Origin: Oceanihabitans sp. IOP_32
GTDB taxonomy: Bacteria > Bacteroidota > Bacteroidia > Flavobacteriales > Flavobacteriaceae
Direction: 5' to 3'
NCBI RefSeq assembly: GCF_009498295.1
Contig: NZ_CP040813.1
Location: 1,929,001-1,993,000, forward strand
Length of the DNA stretch: 64,000 nt
Under the pieces are notes generated by a model. That model saw only the letters and a list, made by a program, of their open reading frames with translations, was not told the DNA's origin and did not search any database. The position numbers were made by a program, and so were the translations under genes. Shown in pieces: positions 33,732-42,795 of this stretch (the stretch's first letter is position 1; every line of letters starts with the position of its first letter).

Positions 33732-36581
33732 ATGAAAAACAGTATTTTATATATCATTTTAATCGTTTTTTCTCTTCAGAAAGTTGCTTCTCAAAATACT
33801 GAAATAGAGATTAAAAACACATTTAATAAAGCTGTTGTAAATCATTATGCAAATAAAGATAGTGCTTATTTTTATTATGAAAAAACACTGGATTTGGCTC
33901 ACAAAAACAACGATTTAAACTATGTTTTTAAAAGTTTTCTTTATTTGATCAATGCGAATGGACATTACTTAGATTTAGCCAACTATAAAAAAAATATAGA
34001 ACGTGAAGAAGAATTTATTTTAGAAGATAATCGCGTCGCTACTTTTCCTGAGCTACAATTTTATAAAGATTATTTACTCTTTGATAAAGGAAATTATCAT
34101 TATAAATTAAAACAATACGTAAATTCAAAGGGTTATTTTCAAGAGTTGTATGATAAAATAGACGCTATCCCAAAAACAGAACGAACAGCTATAGATTTAG
34201 CAATGATGTCGAGTTTATATAGCTTTTTAGGACTCATCTACCACCACACTAATAAGTACGAATTGGCTTCCTATTCGTTTAAAAAAGATATCGCGCATTT
34301 AACTAAATATAGAGACAGTATTGCAGAATGGGAGTCGGGCGTCAATAATTCGAAAAAGTTGCTTGCCCAAGTATATAGAGCAACGAAAAACTTTAATGAG
34401 GCTAATCGTATCTCAGAAGAGGTGTTAGCTTTTTATAAAAAAAAACAAGATAACCTCAGGTTTAAAAATAATATTTTATCATCGTATTTACTTATTTCTA
34501 AAAATTATAGTGAACAGGGTAAGCATGCTTTAGCGATACAAAAACTAGATGAGGTAATGGGTTATAAATACAAAGAAAATCCCTTTGCAAATGAGTTTGA
34601 CTTGATTTATGGAGATAGTTATTTAGGACTAAAGAATTACGAAAAAGCATTAGCCAATTACAGCAATAGTCTCGATAAGGCTTTGAAAAAATACAATAAT
34701 AATAAACATCAAGACATTGCTACTGCCTATGCCAGATTGGGAAAACTTTATATGGCACAGCGAGACATCAAAAAAGGTTTACAGTATTACCAATTGGCAT
34801 TGATACAATTTGAAAAAGAGTTTAATTCTAAAGATTTAGAACTAAATCCAAATCCTTTAAAAGTGGATGATAAAACGGCATTTATCAAAGTTTTAAGGGA
34901 GAAATTAGAAGCGTTAAATACTTCCTACAGCATAAGCAAAGAGGTTAACTATTTAAAGATGGCTCATAATACTTCTAAAATTATAATTAGTACCTTAGAT
35001 GTATTGCGACCAGAATTTGAAAGTAAATTAGACAAGCAGTTTCTAATCAATGAAACCTACCCTTCCTTTCAAACAGCCGTCTCCATAGCTTATAAATTAT
35101 ACGATACAACTAAAAACCCTATGTATATTGATGATGCTTTTCACTTTATAGAAAAGAGCAAAAGCATTTCGTTATTAGAAGCACATCGAAATGCTGAAGC
35201 CACAAAATACGGAAACGTGCCCAATGAAATTCTTGTAAAAGGCCAGGAACTCAGAGCTTCTATTTCGTATCTAGAACAGCAGGTGTTTAAAGCTTCTCCC
35301 GATGAGATTCAATCGCGGTTAGATACATTAAGTGCTGTAAAAAACAATTACTATAATTATATTGGAAAAATAGAAAAAAACTATGCTACTTATTATGCCT
35401 TGAAATATAATACCGATGTGGCTTCTCTGAATAAGACGCAACAGCAGTTACGAAATAATCAGGCGCTTTTGAGCTATTTAAACGCTGAAGAGCATTTGTT
35501 TTTAATCGTAATAGATAATCAAAAAAAGGAATTTTTAAAACTTCCGTTTAATGATGAGATAAAGACTTCTATAAAAAATTTATACAGAAAAAGTTCTAAA
35601 CTAGATATTAACGATCGTTCAATTTATGACGATAGTTATACCATTTATAAAAGTATTTTAGAACCAGGCTTGCTCGAAACCAACGCTTCAGATTTAATAA
35701 TTTTACCAGATGATGTTTTGTACTACATACCGTTTGATGCATTACATACTTCAATTAGTAATAAACCATCTTTTTTAATTCACACGCATGCTTTAAGTTA
35801 TGCTAATTCAGCCACGCTATATCAAGAACAACAAGCTGTTAAAAAGGAAAGAGGCAATAGGTTATTGGTGTTTGCCCCCTCATTTAACGAAAACCAAATT
35901 GTTGAAGCAGAACGAGCCCATATGGAACCTCTCCTTTATAATACCAAAGAGGCAGAACATATAGCTCAATATTTTACAACAAAAATTTTTAAGAACAATG
36001 AAGCCTCTATTTCTAATTTACAACATGCGGTTAATGCCTATAATTTACTTCATTTTGCAACACATGCTTCAGCAAATGACGAATATCCAGACTATTCCTA
36101 TTTGGCATTTTCAAAAGACAGCTCAAATTCGAATTTACTTTATGTAAAAGACATCTATAATTACACATTTAATGCAGATATGGCCACATTAAGTGCTTGC
36201 CAAACAGGCTTCGGAAAACTTCAAAAAGGCGAAGGTATGTTGAGTTTGGCAAGGGCATTTAACTATGCTGGAGTACCCGCTATTGTTACTACCCTATGGA
36301 AAATTAATGATCAAAGTACATCAGACATTATGACTAATTTTTATAAAAATTTAAGTGATGGTCTCAATAAAAAGGAAGCACTAAGACAAGCTAAAATAAA
36401 GTATTTAACTGCAAATGCCAATGACCCTTTATTACAACATCCTTATTATTGGTCTGGTATTATAATTTCTGGTAATACTTTAGCGCTCACAACAACCAAC
36501 TATCTATTGTGGGCTTTTATTGGTGTTATTGGACTAACTGTAATTTTAATATGGGCTAAAAAATTATTCAAACTCTTTTAA
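33732..36581 (+). CDS. Exported TPR-CHAT protease with C-terminal membrane anchor
   Basis: The protein has 949 residues. The ATG at 33732 is chosen because the longer frame from 33693 would translate the terminator hairpin and the shorter one begins with a clean signal peptide (MKNSILYIILIVFSLQKVASQ). TPR-type helices fill about 30-430, then a linker. The CHAT domain (about 610-915) has the catalytic pair His778 (LHFATHAS) and Cys823 (LSACQTGFG), plus GEGMLSLARAF and ATLWKINDQSTSDIM. A single helix (about 924-942) with a KKLFKLF tail anchors it in the inner membrane, so the protease should face the periplasm. CHAT proteins are caspase-like cysteine peptidases. Its 3' end overlaps the convergent anti-sigma gene by 18 bases. 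Confidence 0.88.
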   Translation: MKNSILYIILIVFSLQKVASQNTEIEIKNTFNKAVVNHYANKDSAYFYYEKTLDLAHKNNDLNYVFKSFLYLINANGHYLDLANYKKNIEREEEFILEDNRVATFPELQFYKDYLLFDKGNYHYKLKQYVNSKGYFQELYDKIDAIPKTERTAIDLAMMSSLYSFLGLIYHHTNKYELASYSFKKDIAHLTKYRDSIAEWESGVNNSKKLLAQVYRATKNFNEANRISEEVLAFYKKKQDNLRFKNNILSSYLLISKNYSEQGKHALAIQKLDEVMGYKYKENPFANEFDLIYGDSYLGLKNYEKALANYSNSLDKALKKYNNNKHQDIATAYARLGKLYMAQRDIKKGLQYYQLALIQFEKEFNSKDLELNPNPLKVDDKTAFIKVLREKLEALNTSYSISKEVNYLKMAHNTSKIIISTLDVLRPEFESKLDKQFLINETYPSFQTAVSIAYKLYDTTKNPMYIDDAFHFIEKSKSISLLEAHRNAEATKYGNVPNEILVKGQELRASISYLEQQVFKASPDEIQSRLDTLSAVKNNYYNYIGKIEKNYATYYALKYNTDVASLNKTQQQLRNNQALLSYLNAEEHLFLIVIDNQKKEFLKLPFNDEIKTSIKNLYRKSSKLDINDRSIYDDSYTIYKSILEPGLLETNASDLIILPDDVLYYIPFDALHTSISNKPSFLIHTHALSYANSATLYQEQQAVKKERGNRLLVFAPSFNENQIVEAERAHMEPLLYNTKEAEHIAQYFTTKIFKNNEASISNLQHAVNAYNLLHFATHASANDEYPDYSYLAFSKDSSNSNLLYVKDIYNYTFNADMATLSACQTGFGKLQKGEGMLSLARAFNYAGVPAIVTTLWKINDQSTSDIMTNFYKNLSDGLNKKEALRQAKIKYLTANANDPLLQHPYYWSGIIISGNTLALTTTNYLLWAFIGVIGLTVILIWAKKLFKLF

Positions 36582-37280
36582 TAATTTTTTTGCTTCTTTG
36601 TTGTTGAATTTTTCTTCGGTAATTACATGTTGTAATAACTTTTTTGCATTTGCTTTATCTTCCAGTTTTAAATATGCCATGGCCATATACCAAGGTGTTT
36701 TATCGGTTAAGGTGTCCTTTGTTTTAAGATGTTCTTTTAACAAGGGTAAGGCTTCTTCGGCTTTATTTAACTTTAATAATGCATTTGCTTTATAGAATAA
36801 GTAATACGGTTCTTTGGTGGAAGTATATAAATTTGTAAATAAATTTACGGCTTCGTTATAGTTACCTTTTTCATAAGCCATAAAGGCCATCGTTTTTTCA
36901 TTTTGTTCTGTTGTACCTCGTTCTATAGGCGCAATAACATTTTTATAAGGTTCAAAGTAATTGTTAAACAGCTCATTAGGGCTAGCGTTATTGTTGGCAT
37001 TAAAGAAGTAGGTTAAGCCCAATAGTAAAACAATGCTTGCGGCAGCCAACCATTTTATATTAAATCTTCTTCGTTTTTGAGGTTTCTTAGCTTCAAAACC
37101 AGCAAGTAATGCTCTAAAAGCAGTATCGTCTTCGTGTTGCGTAACTTTTTTTAAATTAATATGGAAATCGACCTCTTTTTTAAAGGCATTATCATTTAAT
37201 AGTAACGCATCAAACTCAGCCTGTTCTAGTGGCGAAAGCTTATTTTGTATATGTTTTTCTATTAATTTGTCTTTATTCAT
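36564..37280 (-). CDS. Anti-sigma-like membrane protein with periplasmic TPRs
   Basis: The protein has 238 residues. About 1-70 are a cytoplasmic helical segment (EKHIQNKLSPLEQAEFDALLLND), similar in style to the N-termini of Bacteroidota anti-sigma factors. One membrane helix (about 76-92) follows an RRR cluster. The outer part (about 110-238) has TPR-like helices (AMAYLKLEDKANAKKLL). It overlaps the sigma gene by eight bases, so the pair is translationally linked. The arrangement suggests that it holds the sigma factor at the membrane and receives a periplasmic signal through its TPRs. No direct homology to FecR is visible. Confidence 0.78.
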   Translation of the reverse strand: MNKDKLIEKHIQNKLSPLEQAEFDALLLNDNAFKKEVDFHINLKKVTQHEDDTAFRALLAGFEAKKPQKRRRFNIKWLAAASIVLLLGLTYFFNANNNASPNELFNNYFEPYKNVIAPIERGTTEQNEKTMAFMAYEKGNYNEAVNLFTNLYTSTKEPYYLFYKANALLKLNKAEEALPLLKEHLKTKDTLTDKTPWYMAMAYLKLEDKANAKKLLQHVITEEKFNNKEAKKLLKEFE

Positions 37281-37830
37281 TCCTTAAGGGCTTAATCATT
37301 TCCTTCAAGCTTTTTAAACATCTTGATTTTTGACTTCTTACCACACTTTTACTCGTGTAATCCGTAAGTTCTACAATATCATCAATTGTTAGTCCTCTAT
37401 AATAGAATAAGGTTAACACTTCTCTGCACTTTTTTCCTAATTTTTTAAAATGAGTTCTTAATAATTGTTGTTCTATGGTAAGTTCTTCGTTTTCGAATTC
37501 TATATCAACTTTTTCAATATTTGAATATTCAGAAAGTACATCTGTGTTTAGCGTAAAGGTTTTCTTTTTCTCTTTTAATAAATCAAAAATCATAAATTTC
37601 CCTATACCAAATAGATAGGTTTTTAAGGAGCTTTTTACGTTAGCTAATTTCCCATTGATGGCATGTTTTCTTAAGGCGATAAAAGCTTCTTGGTATATAT
37701 CTATAAGATCGTCGTTATCTAAACCATACTTCTTTCCAAAGTTCAGAAAAGCATTTTTATGGGCAGCATAGAGTTCTTGAATCTCTTTAGGCTTTCCATG
37801 GATAAAAGAGTTAATGTGTTTTTCTTCCAT
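37273..37830 (-). CDS. ECF-type RNA polymerase sigma factor
   Basis: The protein has 185 residues. Region 2 is visible near 37-90 (NDDLIDIYQEAFIALRKHA...LKTYLFGIGKFMIFDLLKE) and region 4 near 125-180 (KCREVLTLFYYRGLTIDDIVELTDYTSKSVVRSQKSRCLKSLKE), the latter a helix-turn-helix for -35 recognition. It is encoded before and overlaps the anti-sigma gene, and it diverges from the 14-gene lipoprotein run. That makes the run the first candidate for its regulon. Confidence 0.9.
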   Translation of the reverse strand: MEEKHINSFIHGKPKEIQELYAAHKNAFLNFGKKYGLDNDDLIDIYQEAFIALRKHAINGKLANVKSSLKTYLFGIGKFMIFDLLKEKKKTFTLNTDVLSEYSNIEKVDIEFENEELTIEQQLLRTHFKKLGKKCREVLTLFYYRGLTIDDIVELTDYTSKSVVRSQKSRCLKSLKEMIKPLRNE

Positions 37831-37883
37831 TTAGTATGTCATAATTAAGCCAAAAGAAAAAAATGTAAAAAATTTAGAAACTA

Positions 37884-37893
37884 ATGTTAACAT
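37884..37893. promoter_or_regulatory. Palindrome ATGTTAACAT between sigma and lipoprotein genes
   Basis: The perfect 10-base palindrome is also present at 33001-33010, upstream of the lipoprotein/CHAT genes. Because it reads the same on both strands it could serve both divergent units. It may be a regulatory site, but two sites are thin evidence. Confidence 0.35.
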
Positions 37894-38011
37894 TTAGATC
37901 CAGCAAGGTACTAAAGGTAAATATAAAAACTAAAATATTATGAACTTTTTAATGAAAAATCCCAGCCTATCTCGATTTAACGGGGGACAGCCAAAGAGCA
38001 CTAGTAATTTT

Positions 38012-38545
38012 ATGAGTAAAAATCTTAAAAACAAATTTAGTTATGCCGTTGTAATAATGCTAACGTTACTGTTTATCTCTTGTAGTGGTGACGATGGCGC
38101 CATGGGTCCAGCTGGCGCAAACGGACAAAATGGTGCCGATGGTCAAAATGGTCTAGATGGTAATGCCAATGTAACAACTGTTTTGGTAGAAGACACGCGT
38201 TTACTTAGCGGCCAGGATAACATTATTGCAGTAAATGGTATTACACAAGATATTTTAGACCATGGTGCTGTTTTGGTTTATATGCGAATAGGTGATATAT
38301 GGTATTCGTTACCTTATTTTGGCTTTCTTAATACGATTAATGTTTGGAAGATAGATTTGAATTCTGTGATACTTCGAGTTGACCCTGGGAATACTGTTCT
38401 TTTAGATTTCAAATTCGTACTTATAGCTGGCAATAGCGCGAATGCTTCTGCAAACAGTAAAACTAACATCTTTTCTTCTCTAGAAAATAATGGTATAGAT
38501 GTAAATGATTACAATCAAGTAGCAGCGTTTTTTAAATTGGAATAG
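38012..38545 (+). CDS. Collagen-like repeat lipoprotein 1
   Basis: The protein has 177 residues from the ATG at 38012; the frame extends to 37940, but the extra 24 residues would precede the signal peptide awkwardly. The lipobox is LLFISC. Immediately after it come about nine Gly-X-Y triplets (GDDGAMGPAGANGQNGADGQ and on), which should form a short triple helix. A beta-rich C-terminal domain (about 65-177) has no family that I recognise. This layout (lipid anchor, collagen stalk, head) recurs in the gene at 42190. It is the first gene of the run opposite the sigma factor. Confidence 0.75.
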   Translation: MSKNLKNKFSYAVVIMLTLLFISCSGDDGAMGPAGANGQNGADGQNGLDGNANVTTVLVEDTRLLSGQDNIIAVNGITQDILDHGAVLVYMRIGDIWYSLPYFGFLNTINVWKIDLNSVILRVDPGNTVLLDFKFVLIAGNSANASANSKTNIFSSLENNGIDVNDYNQVAAFFKLE

Positions 38546-38658
38546 CCTTACCCAAAACAACATGAAGACTTCTTTTCATGGACTAGCCGTGGGAAAAGTT
38601 GAATTGGAAACCCTAAAGGGAATAATTTAGTGATTTGAACCAAATAAAATAACAATCC

Positions 38659-39402
38659 ATGAAAACATTAAATAACAACATTGTAATAGTAACACTACTT
38701 CTTTTTGCGAGTCCTGTTTTTTTTGCACAAAACGCTATTCAAGGCGATATAGAAAATTGGACTCATGGCGAAGTACTTTTACTATTTAGCGATTTTATAT
38801 CCCGAGAAGAAATAACAATGGGCAGTATCTCGGCTCAGGGCAAAATTACTATCGATTTAGATGATGATTTTTTAGAGCAACAAAAAAAGGCTGCCGAAAA
38901 AGCTAAAGCAAAAGCCCCTAAAGGATGGAAAATGAAATTTAATACCGTAGCTACTTCTTTTGCTTGTAATGCAGAAGGTGTGGTGTGTGAAAATGATAGT
39001 ATTGTTTTGTCTGGTCTCCCGCAATTAGAGGCTGTTAGTAAATATGGGCCATCCACTTATGGCTATTTATATTCTACCAATAAAGCACAACTTTCAAGCT
39101 GGCTATTCCATTACAGTCAAGTGGATGCGGTAAAGGGATATTATCTAAGGTGGTTTTTTGCGGAAGACAAAGCCTCGGTAAAAGGCTTATACAGTATACC
39201 AACTTATACAGGAAATGAAGATGAAAATTATATAAACACAACGGTTTATAATCTAGAGCTTCAAAAAGGATGGAATATCATTAAATATGAAATTACCGAA
39301 ACTTTCACCTCTCAAACTGGTAAAGTAGCAGCTTCAAAAACAGAGGTAACAAAAATAGATGAGGTTCCTGAGGATGCGCAATGGTTTTTGGTGTCGGAAT
39401 AG
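38659..39402 (+). CDS. Secreted protein of unknown function, paralogue of the 49815 product
   Basis: The protein has 247 residues and a signal peptide ending VFFAQ (near residue 24). A Lys/Ala-rich helix lies near residues 75-95. The C-terminal part, with YYLRWFFAED and YNLELQKGWNIIKYE, aligns with LLSWVYAEE and YNLIFKPGWNLV of the protein at 49815-50600, so both carry the same domain. The tail KTEVTKIDEVPEDAQWF also matches the frame that continues past the stop of that gene. The family is unknown to me. Confidence 0.72.
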   Translation: MKTLNNNIVIVTLLLFASPVFFAQNAIQGDIENWTHGEVLLLFSDFISREEITMGSISAQGKITIDLDDDFLEQQKKAAEKAKAKAPKGWKMKFNTVATSFACNAEGVVCENDSIVLSGLPQLEAVSKYGPSTYGYLYSTNKAQLSSWLFHYSQVDAVKGYYLRWFFAEDKASVKGLYSIPTYTGNEDENYINTTVYNLELQKGWNIIKYEITETFTSQTGKVAASKTEVTKIDEVPEDAQWFLVSE

Positions 39403-39460
39403 AAAGGGTGCCATTGTTAATTTTCAGAAAATAAAAAATAATAATTAAAATTTTAATGCG

Positions 39461-40774
39461 ATGAAGAATGTTGTAAAAATAATGGCTCTGCTTCTAATGC
39501 TTTGTAGTGTAAATATGGAAGCTCAAATTTTTAAAAAGTTAAAGAAATCCGTAGAAAGAGCTGCTGAAGAAGCTGTAATTAGAAAAACAGAGCAAAAGGT
39601 TAACGACGAAACTGAAAAAGCTATGGATTCTATTTTAAATCCTAACATAGGAAGTAAAGACAAAAAGAAAAGAAATAAATCTTCTAAACAAAAAGGTAAT
39701 CAGGATGATGAAACAAGTGAAGACAATTATAATCTAAATGAAGAAAACGGGCAAAATAATTTTGGGGTATATAGCAAGTTTACCTTTATACCAGGAAACA
39801 AGCTCTTGTTTTACGACGATTTTGCAAAAGATGCCATAGGCGATTTTCCTGCCAATTGGGAAACTGGGGGCTCTGGAGAAGTGGTAACAATAAGTAACTC
39901 TCAAAACAAATGGCTTTCACTTGTTAGACGTTCTGGTTACTTGCCTACTATGGAAAATACACTTCCTGAAAACTATACCATAGAATTCGATTTAACGAAT
40001 AACGGCTATGGTGAACCAAAATCATTTAGTAAACTTAATTTTCTATTCATGACTAGAAAGGCATACGTTGGAGGTCGTGGGGGTACTTTGGCTGAAGTAG
40101 AGATTTTACTTTCGCATAACGGTTTTAATGTTAGGAAGGTTTCAAATTTTGGAGGGGAACTTGACACAAGGGTTGGTAGTACAATAAATCGGAATATACC
40201 CGACTATCTGAACAATACGGTTCATATTTCGTTGGCTGTAAACAAAAAAAGGCTAAGAATGTGGGTAAACGAGGAAAAACTGGTCGATTCCCCAAATTTG
40301 ATACAAGCAAATATTGGCAGGTATTTTATTATAGAAGCAAGGGATGTATTGCCTGAAAAAGGACACTTTGTGGGTATTACCAATTTTAAAATTGCAGAAT
40401 CTACCGAAGACTTGCGCTCACTATTACTTAAAAACGGAAAATTTAGTACCACAGGAATCTATTTTGATACCGCTGCAGCAACCGTAAAAAAAGAATCTTA
40501 CGGTATTTTATTAGACATCGCCAATATGCTGCGCGATAACGACGGTATAAATCTTCAAATAGTTGGGCATACCGATAATCAAGGGGAAGCAGATTATAAC
40601 CAGACACTATCCGAAAGACGGGCAGAAGCTGTAAAACAAATTCTTGTAGATGAATTTGGCATAAATGAAGGCAGGTTACAGTTTATGGGTAAAGGCGAAA
40701 CGGATGCTATAGACGATAATACAACCGTGAAAGGAAGAGCTAATAATAGACGGGTAGAATTCATTAAAATTTAA
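39461..40774 (+). CDS. OmpA-domain protein with lectin-like middle domain
   Basis: The protein has 437 residues. A signal peptide (1-22, ends MEAQ) is followed by a charged helical linker (about 25-95). A beta-rich domain (about 110-310) contains FYDDFAKDAIGDFPANWE, a pattern I associate with concanavalin/LamG-like folds in Bacteroidota OmpA proteins. The OmpA C-terminal domain (about 330-437) has TGIYFDTAAATVK, VGHTDNQGEADYNQTLSERRAEAV and a GRANNRRVEF end, which binds peptidoglycan. It probably links the outer membrane to the wall. DUF4870 follows after 11 bases. Confidence 0.85.
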   Translation: MKNVVKIMALLLMLCSVNMEAQIFKKLKKSVERAAEEAVIRKTEQKVNDETEKAMDSILNPNIGSKDKKKRNKSSKQKGNQDDETSEDNYNLNEENGQNNFGVYSKFTFIPGNKLLFYDDFAKDAIGDFPANWETGGSGEVVTISNSQNKWLSLVRRSGYLPTMENTLPENYTIEFDLTNNGYGEPKSFSKLNFLFMTRKAYVGGRGGTLAEVEILLSHNGFNVRKVSNFGGELDTRVGSTINRNIPDYLNNTVHISLAVNKKRLRMWVNEEKLVDSPNLIQANIGRYFIIEARDVLPEKGHFVGITNFKIAESTEDLRSLLLKNGKFSTTGIYFDTAAATVKKESYGILLDIANMLRDNDGINLQIVGHTDNQGEADYNQTLSERRAEAVKQILVDEFGINEGRLQFMGKGETDAIDDNTTVKGRANNRRVEFIKI

Positions 40775-40785
40775 AACCAAGAAAA

Positions 40786-41130
40786 ATGGAAACCACAGAA
40801 AATAAAATGACAATTTCTGATGAAGGTAAGAAAATAGCCCTAATATCCTATATCACGTTCATAGGCCTTATCATCGCATTTATTATGAACAACGATAAGA
40901 AAGATGCTTTTGCGTCTTATCACATTAGGCAATCTTTAGGCTTGGCCGTTACAGGATTGGCATTACTGTTTATTGGCATGATTCCCATTTTGGGATGGAT
41001 TATAAACATACTTGGCATGTTTGTGCTCCTTTATATGTGGGTAATAGGTTTAATGAATGCCATTAACGGAAAAGAAAAAGAAGTCCCTTTTTTAGGGGAA
41101 AAATTTAAAATCTGGTTTAAAAATATTTAA
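40786..41130 (+). CDS. DUF4870-family small membrane protein
   Basis: The protein has 114 residues. It begins with a polar segment, then has three to four helices with AFASYHIRQSLGLAV near residue 45, the typical DUF4870/Tic20-like signature. The function is unknown. It is the only clearly inner-membrane product in this part of the run and sits three bases before the propeller lipoprotein gene. Confidence 0.82.
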   Translation: METTENKMTISDEGKKIALISYITFIGLIIAFIMNNDKKDAFASYHIRQSLGLAVTGLALLFIGMIPILGWIINILGMFVLLYMWVIGLMNAINGKEKEVPFLGEKFKIWFKNI

Positions 41131-41133
41131 AAA

Positions 41134-42174
41134 ATGAAAACAATACTAAAACTCCTTTCGCTAATACTACTAGTAAATATCAGTTTTTCTTGTAGTAAAG
41201 ATGACGATACAACACAAGCCATTGTACCAGAGCCAACAATCGATGTGTATGTGGCAGGGTTTAAAAATAATGGCACCAATAACGTGGCCAAGTTATGGAA
41301 AAACGGACAATTTACAGATTTAACAGATGGCACAAAAGATGCACAAGCCCATTCTGTTTTTGTTTCTGGAGATAATGTTTACGTGGGTGGCTACGAATTT
41401 AATGGTACTAACAATGTAGCAAAAATTTGGATAGATGGTGTTCCTACCGTGTTAACAGACGGATCCCATTCGGCACAAGTGTATTCTGTATTTGTTTCAG
41501 GGAATGATGTCTATGCAGCAGGCGTAGAATATAAAGCAAATGGTTATGGCGTAGCAAAAGTTTGGAAAAATGGGGTAGCCACAAGTCTGTCTGCCCAAGC
41601 ATACGATGGCATTGCCTTCTCTATTTATGTTTATGAAAATGATGTATATGTAGCTGGGAGGGTGTATGATGGCATAGAATATACTGCACAAGTCTGGAGA
41701 AATGGCGTGGCAATACCGTTAACAGATGGAAAGAATAACGCTAGTGCTAATTCGGTTTTTGTTTCTCAAGGCGATGTGTATGTGACTGGTTACGAGCAAG
41801 TAGAGCTTAAGTTTAATGCCGTTTTGTGGAAAAACGGAGAACCCACTTCTTTGTCTAAAGTCAACCATAATGCTGTTGCTAACGCGGTACATGTTGTTGG
41901 TAAAGATGTTTATGTAGCAGGCTATGAAAGTAGTGGTGAAGGTGCGGCCGTTGTTTGGAAAAATGGCGAAGCCATCCATTTAACAGACGGGATAATAAAC
42001 GCTGGAGTTTTTTCGATTTTTGTTTTAGATGATGATGTTTACGCCTCGGGGTACCATTTTAACACAAATGAAGACAAAAGTATAGCCAAAATTTGGAAAA
42101 ATGATACGGAAACCCTTCTAACCGATGGTGCATTGACCGCAATTGCCAAATCTATTTTTGTAACTAAAAATTAA
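41134..42174 (+). CDS. Seven-repeat (probable beta-propeller) lipoprotein 1
   Basis: The protein has 346 residues with lipobox FSC (cysteine 19) and an SKDDD linker. Seven repeats of about 44 residues follow, with the pattern VYVAGYE-x-NGT...A-x-(V/L)WKNG-x...LTDG...A-x-SVFVSGND. Seven repeats with this strand pattern imply a closed seven-bladed propeller. The last repeat ends the protein. It is a paralogue of the protein at 46399 and is predicted to be surface- or periplasm-exposed as a binding module. No ligand is known. Confidence 0.8.
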   Translation: MKTILKLLSLILLVNISFSCSKDDDTTQAIVPEPTIDVYVAGFKNNGTNNVAKLWKNGQFTDLTDGTKDAQAHSVFVSGDNVYVGGYEFNGTNNVAKIWIDGVPTVLTDGSHSAQVYSVFVSGNDVYAAGVEYKANGYGVAKVWKNGVATSLSAQAYDGIAFSIYVYENDVYVAGRVYDGIEYTAQVWRNGVAIPLTDGKNNASANSVFVSQGDVYVTGYEQVELKFNAVLWKNGEPTSLSKVNHNAVANAVHVVGKDVYVAGYESSGEGAAVVWKNGEAIHLTDGIINAGVFSIFVLDDDVYASGYHFNTNEDKSIAKIWKNDTETLLTDGALTAIAKSIFVTKN

Positions 42175-42189
42175 CTTAAACTAAAAATC

Positions 42190-42756
42190 ATGAAAAAATC
42201 AATTAAAAATTCAGCAAAATATTTTTTAGCAGTATTTGCTTTAATTTCTTTAACAATGTCCTGTTCTCCAGAAGACGGCATAGATGGCAAAGACGGTAAA
42301 GATGGTATAGATGGCATAGATGGTAAAGATGGTAAAGATGGAGTTCCCACTTATTACAACCCAATAACTATTACAGATATGAACGTTGGTCGTGTAGATG
42401 TTTCAACAACAAATACCGATTTAAACATTGGCACAAAAACGTTTACTAAAATAGATGAAAATACGCAAATAGACATAAAATTTAGGGCGAATATCAAGTC
42501 TGGCACTTTTAGTAAAACTCCTGCTGCCATTAAATTCGAATTGTTTGTAAATGGAGGTAGGGGCAATGCATCATCTGTGTATTGGATACAAACGAGCAAT
42601 ACCACAGAATTTGTGATTTTAGATAGTGTTTTTTCTTATCTGCCCATTGGCACACATACTATTACTATTAGTGCCAGAATGAACCATGATACTTCAACTG
42701 GAGTGTTTGTAGATCCAGGGAATTTAGGAGGCAAAATTATTGTTCAAGAGCGTTAA
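42190..42756 (+). CDS. Collagen-like repeat lipoprotein 2
   Basis: The protein has 188 residues. The lipobox LTMSC (cysteine 25) is followed by about eight Gly-X-Y triplets rich in GKD and GID (GIDGKDGKDGIDGIDGKDGK). A beta-rich head domain (about 55-188) then resembles TNF/C1q-type jelly-roll spacing, although I cannot confirm this. The charged Lys-Asp triplets favour triple-helix stability without hydroxyproline. It lies between the propeller gene and the gene for a two-module secreted protein. Confidence 0.75.
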   Translation: MKKSIKNSAKYFLAVFALISLTMSCSPEDGIDGKDGKDGIDGIDGKDGKDGVPTYYNPITITDMNVGRVDVSTTNTDLNIGTKTFTKIDENTQIDIKFRANIKSGTFSKTPAAIKFELFVNGGRGNASSVYWIQTSNTTEFVILDSVFSYLPIGTHTITISARMNHDTSTGVFVDPGNLGGKIIVQER

Positions 42757-42795
42757 TAATCTAGTATCATAAAGCATAACAAAATATATAAAATC

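Noticed and set aside
41134-42174. CRISPR-like or tandem DNA repeat
   Set aside because: The periodicity is in the protein (about 44 residues, diverged codons), not exact DNA repeats with spacers.
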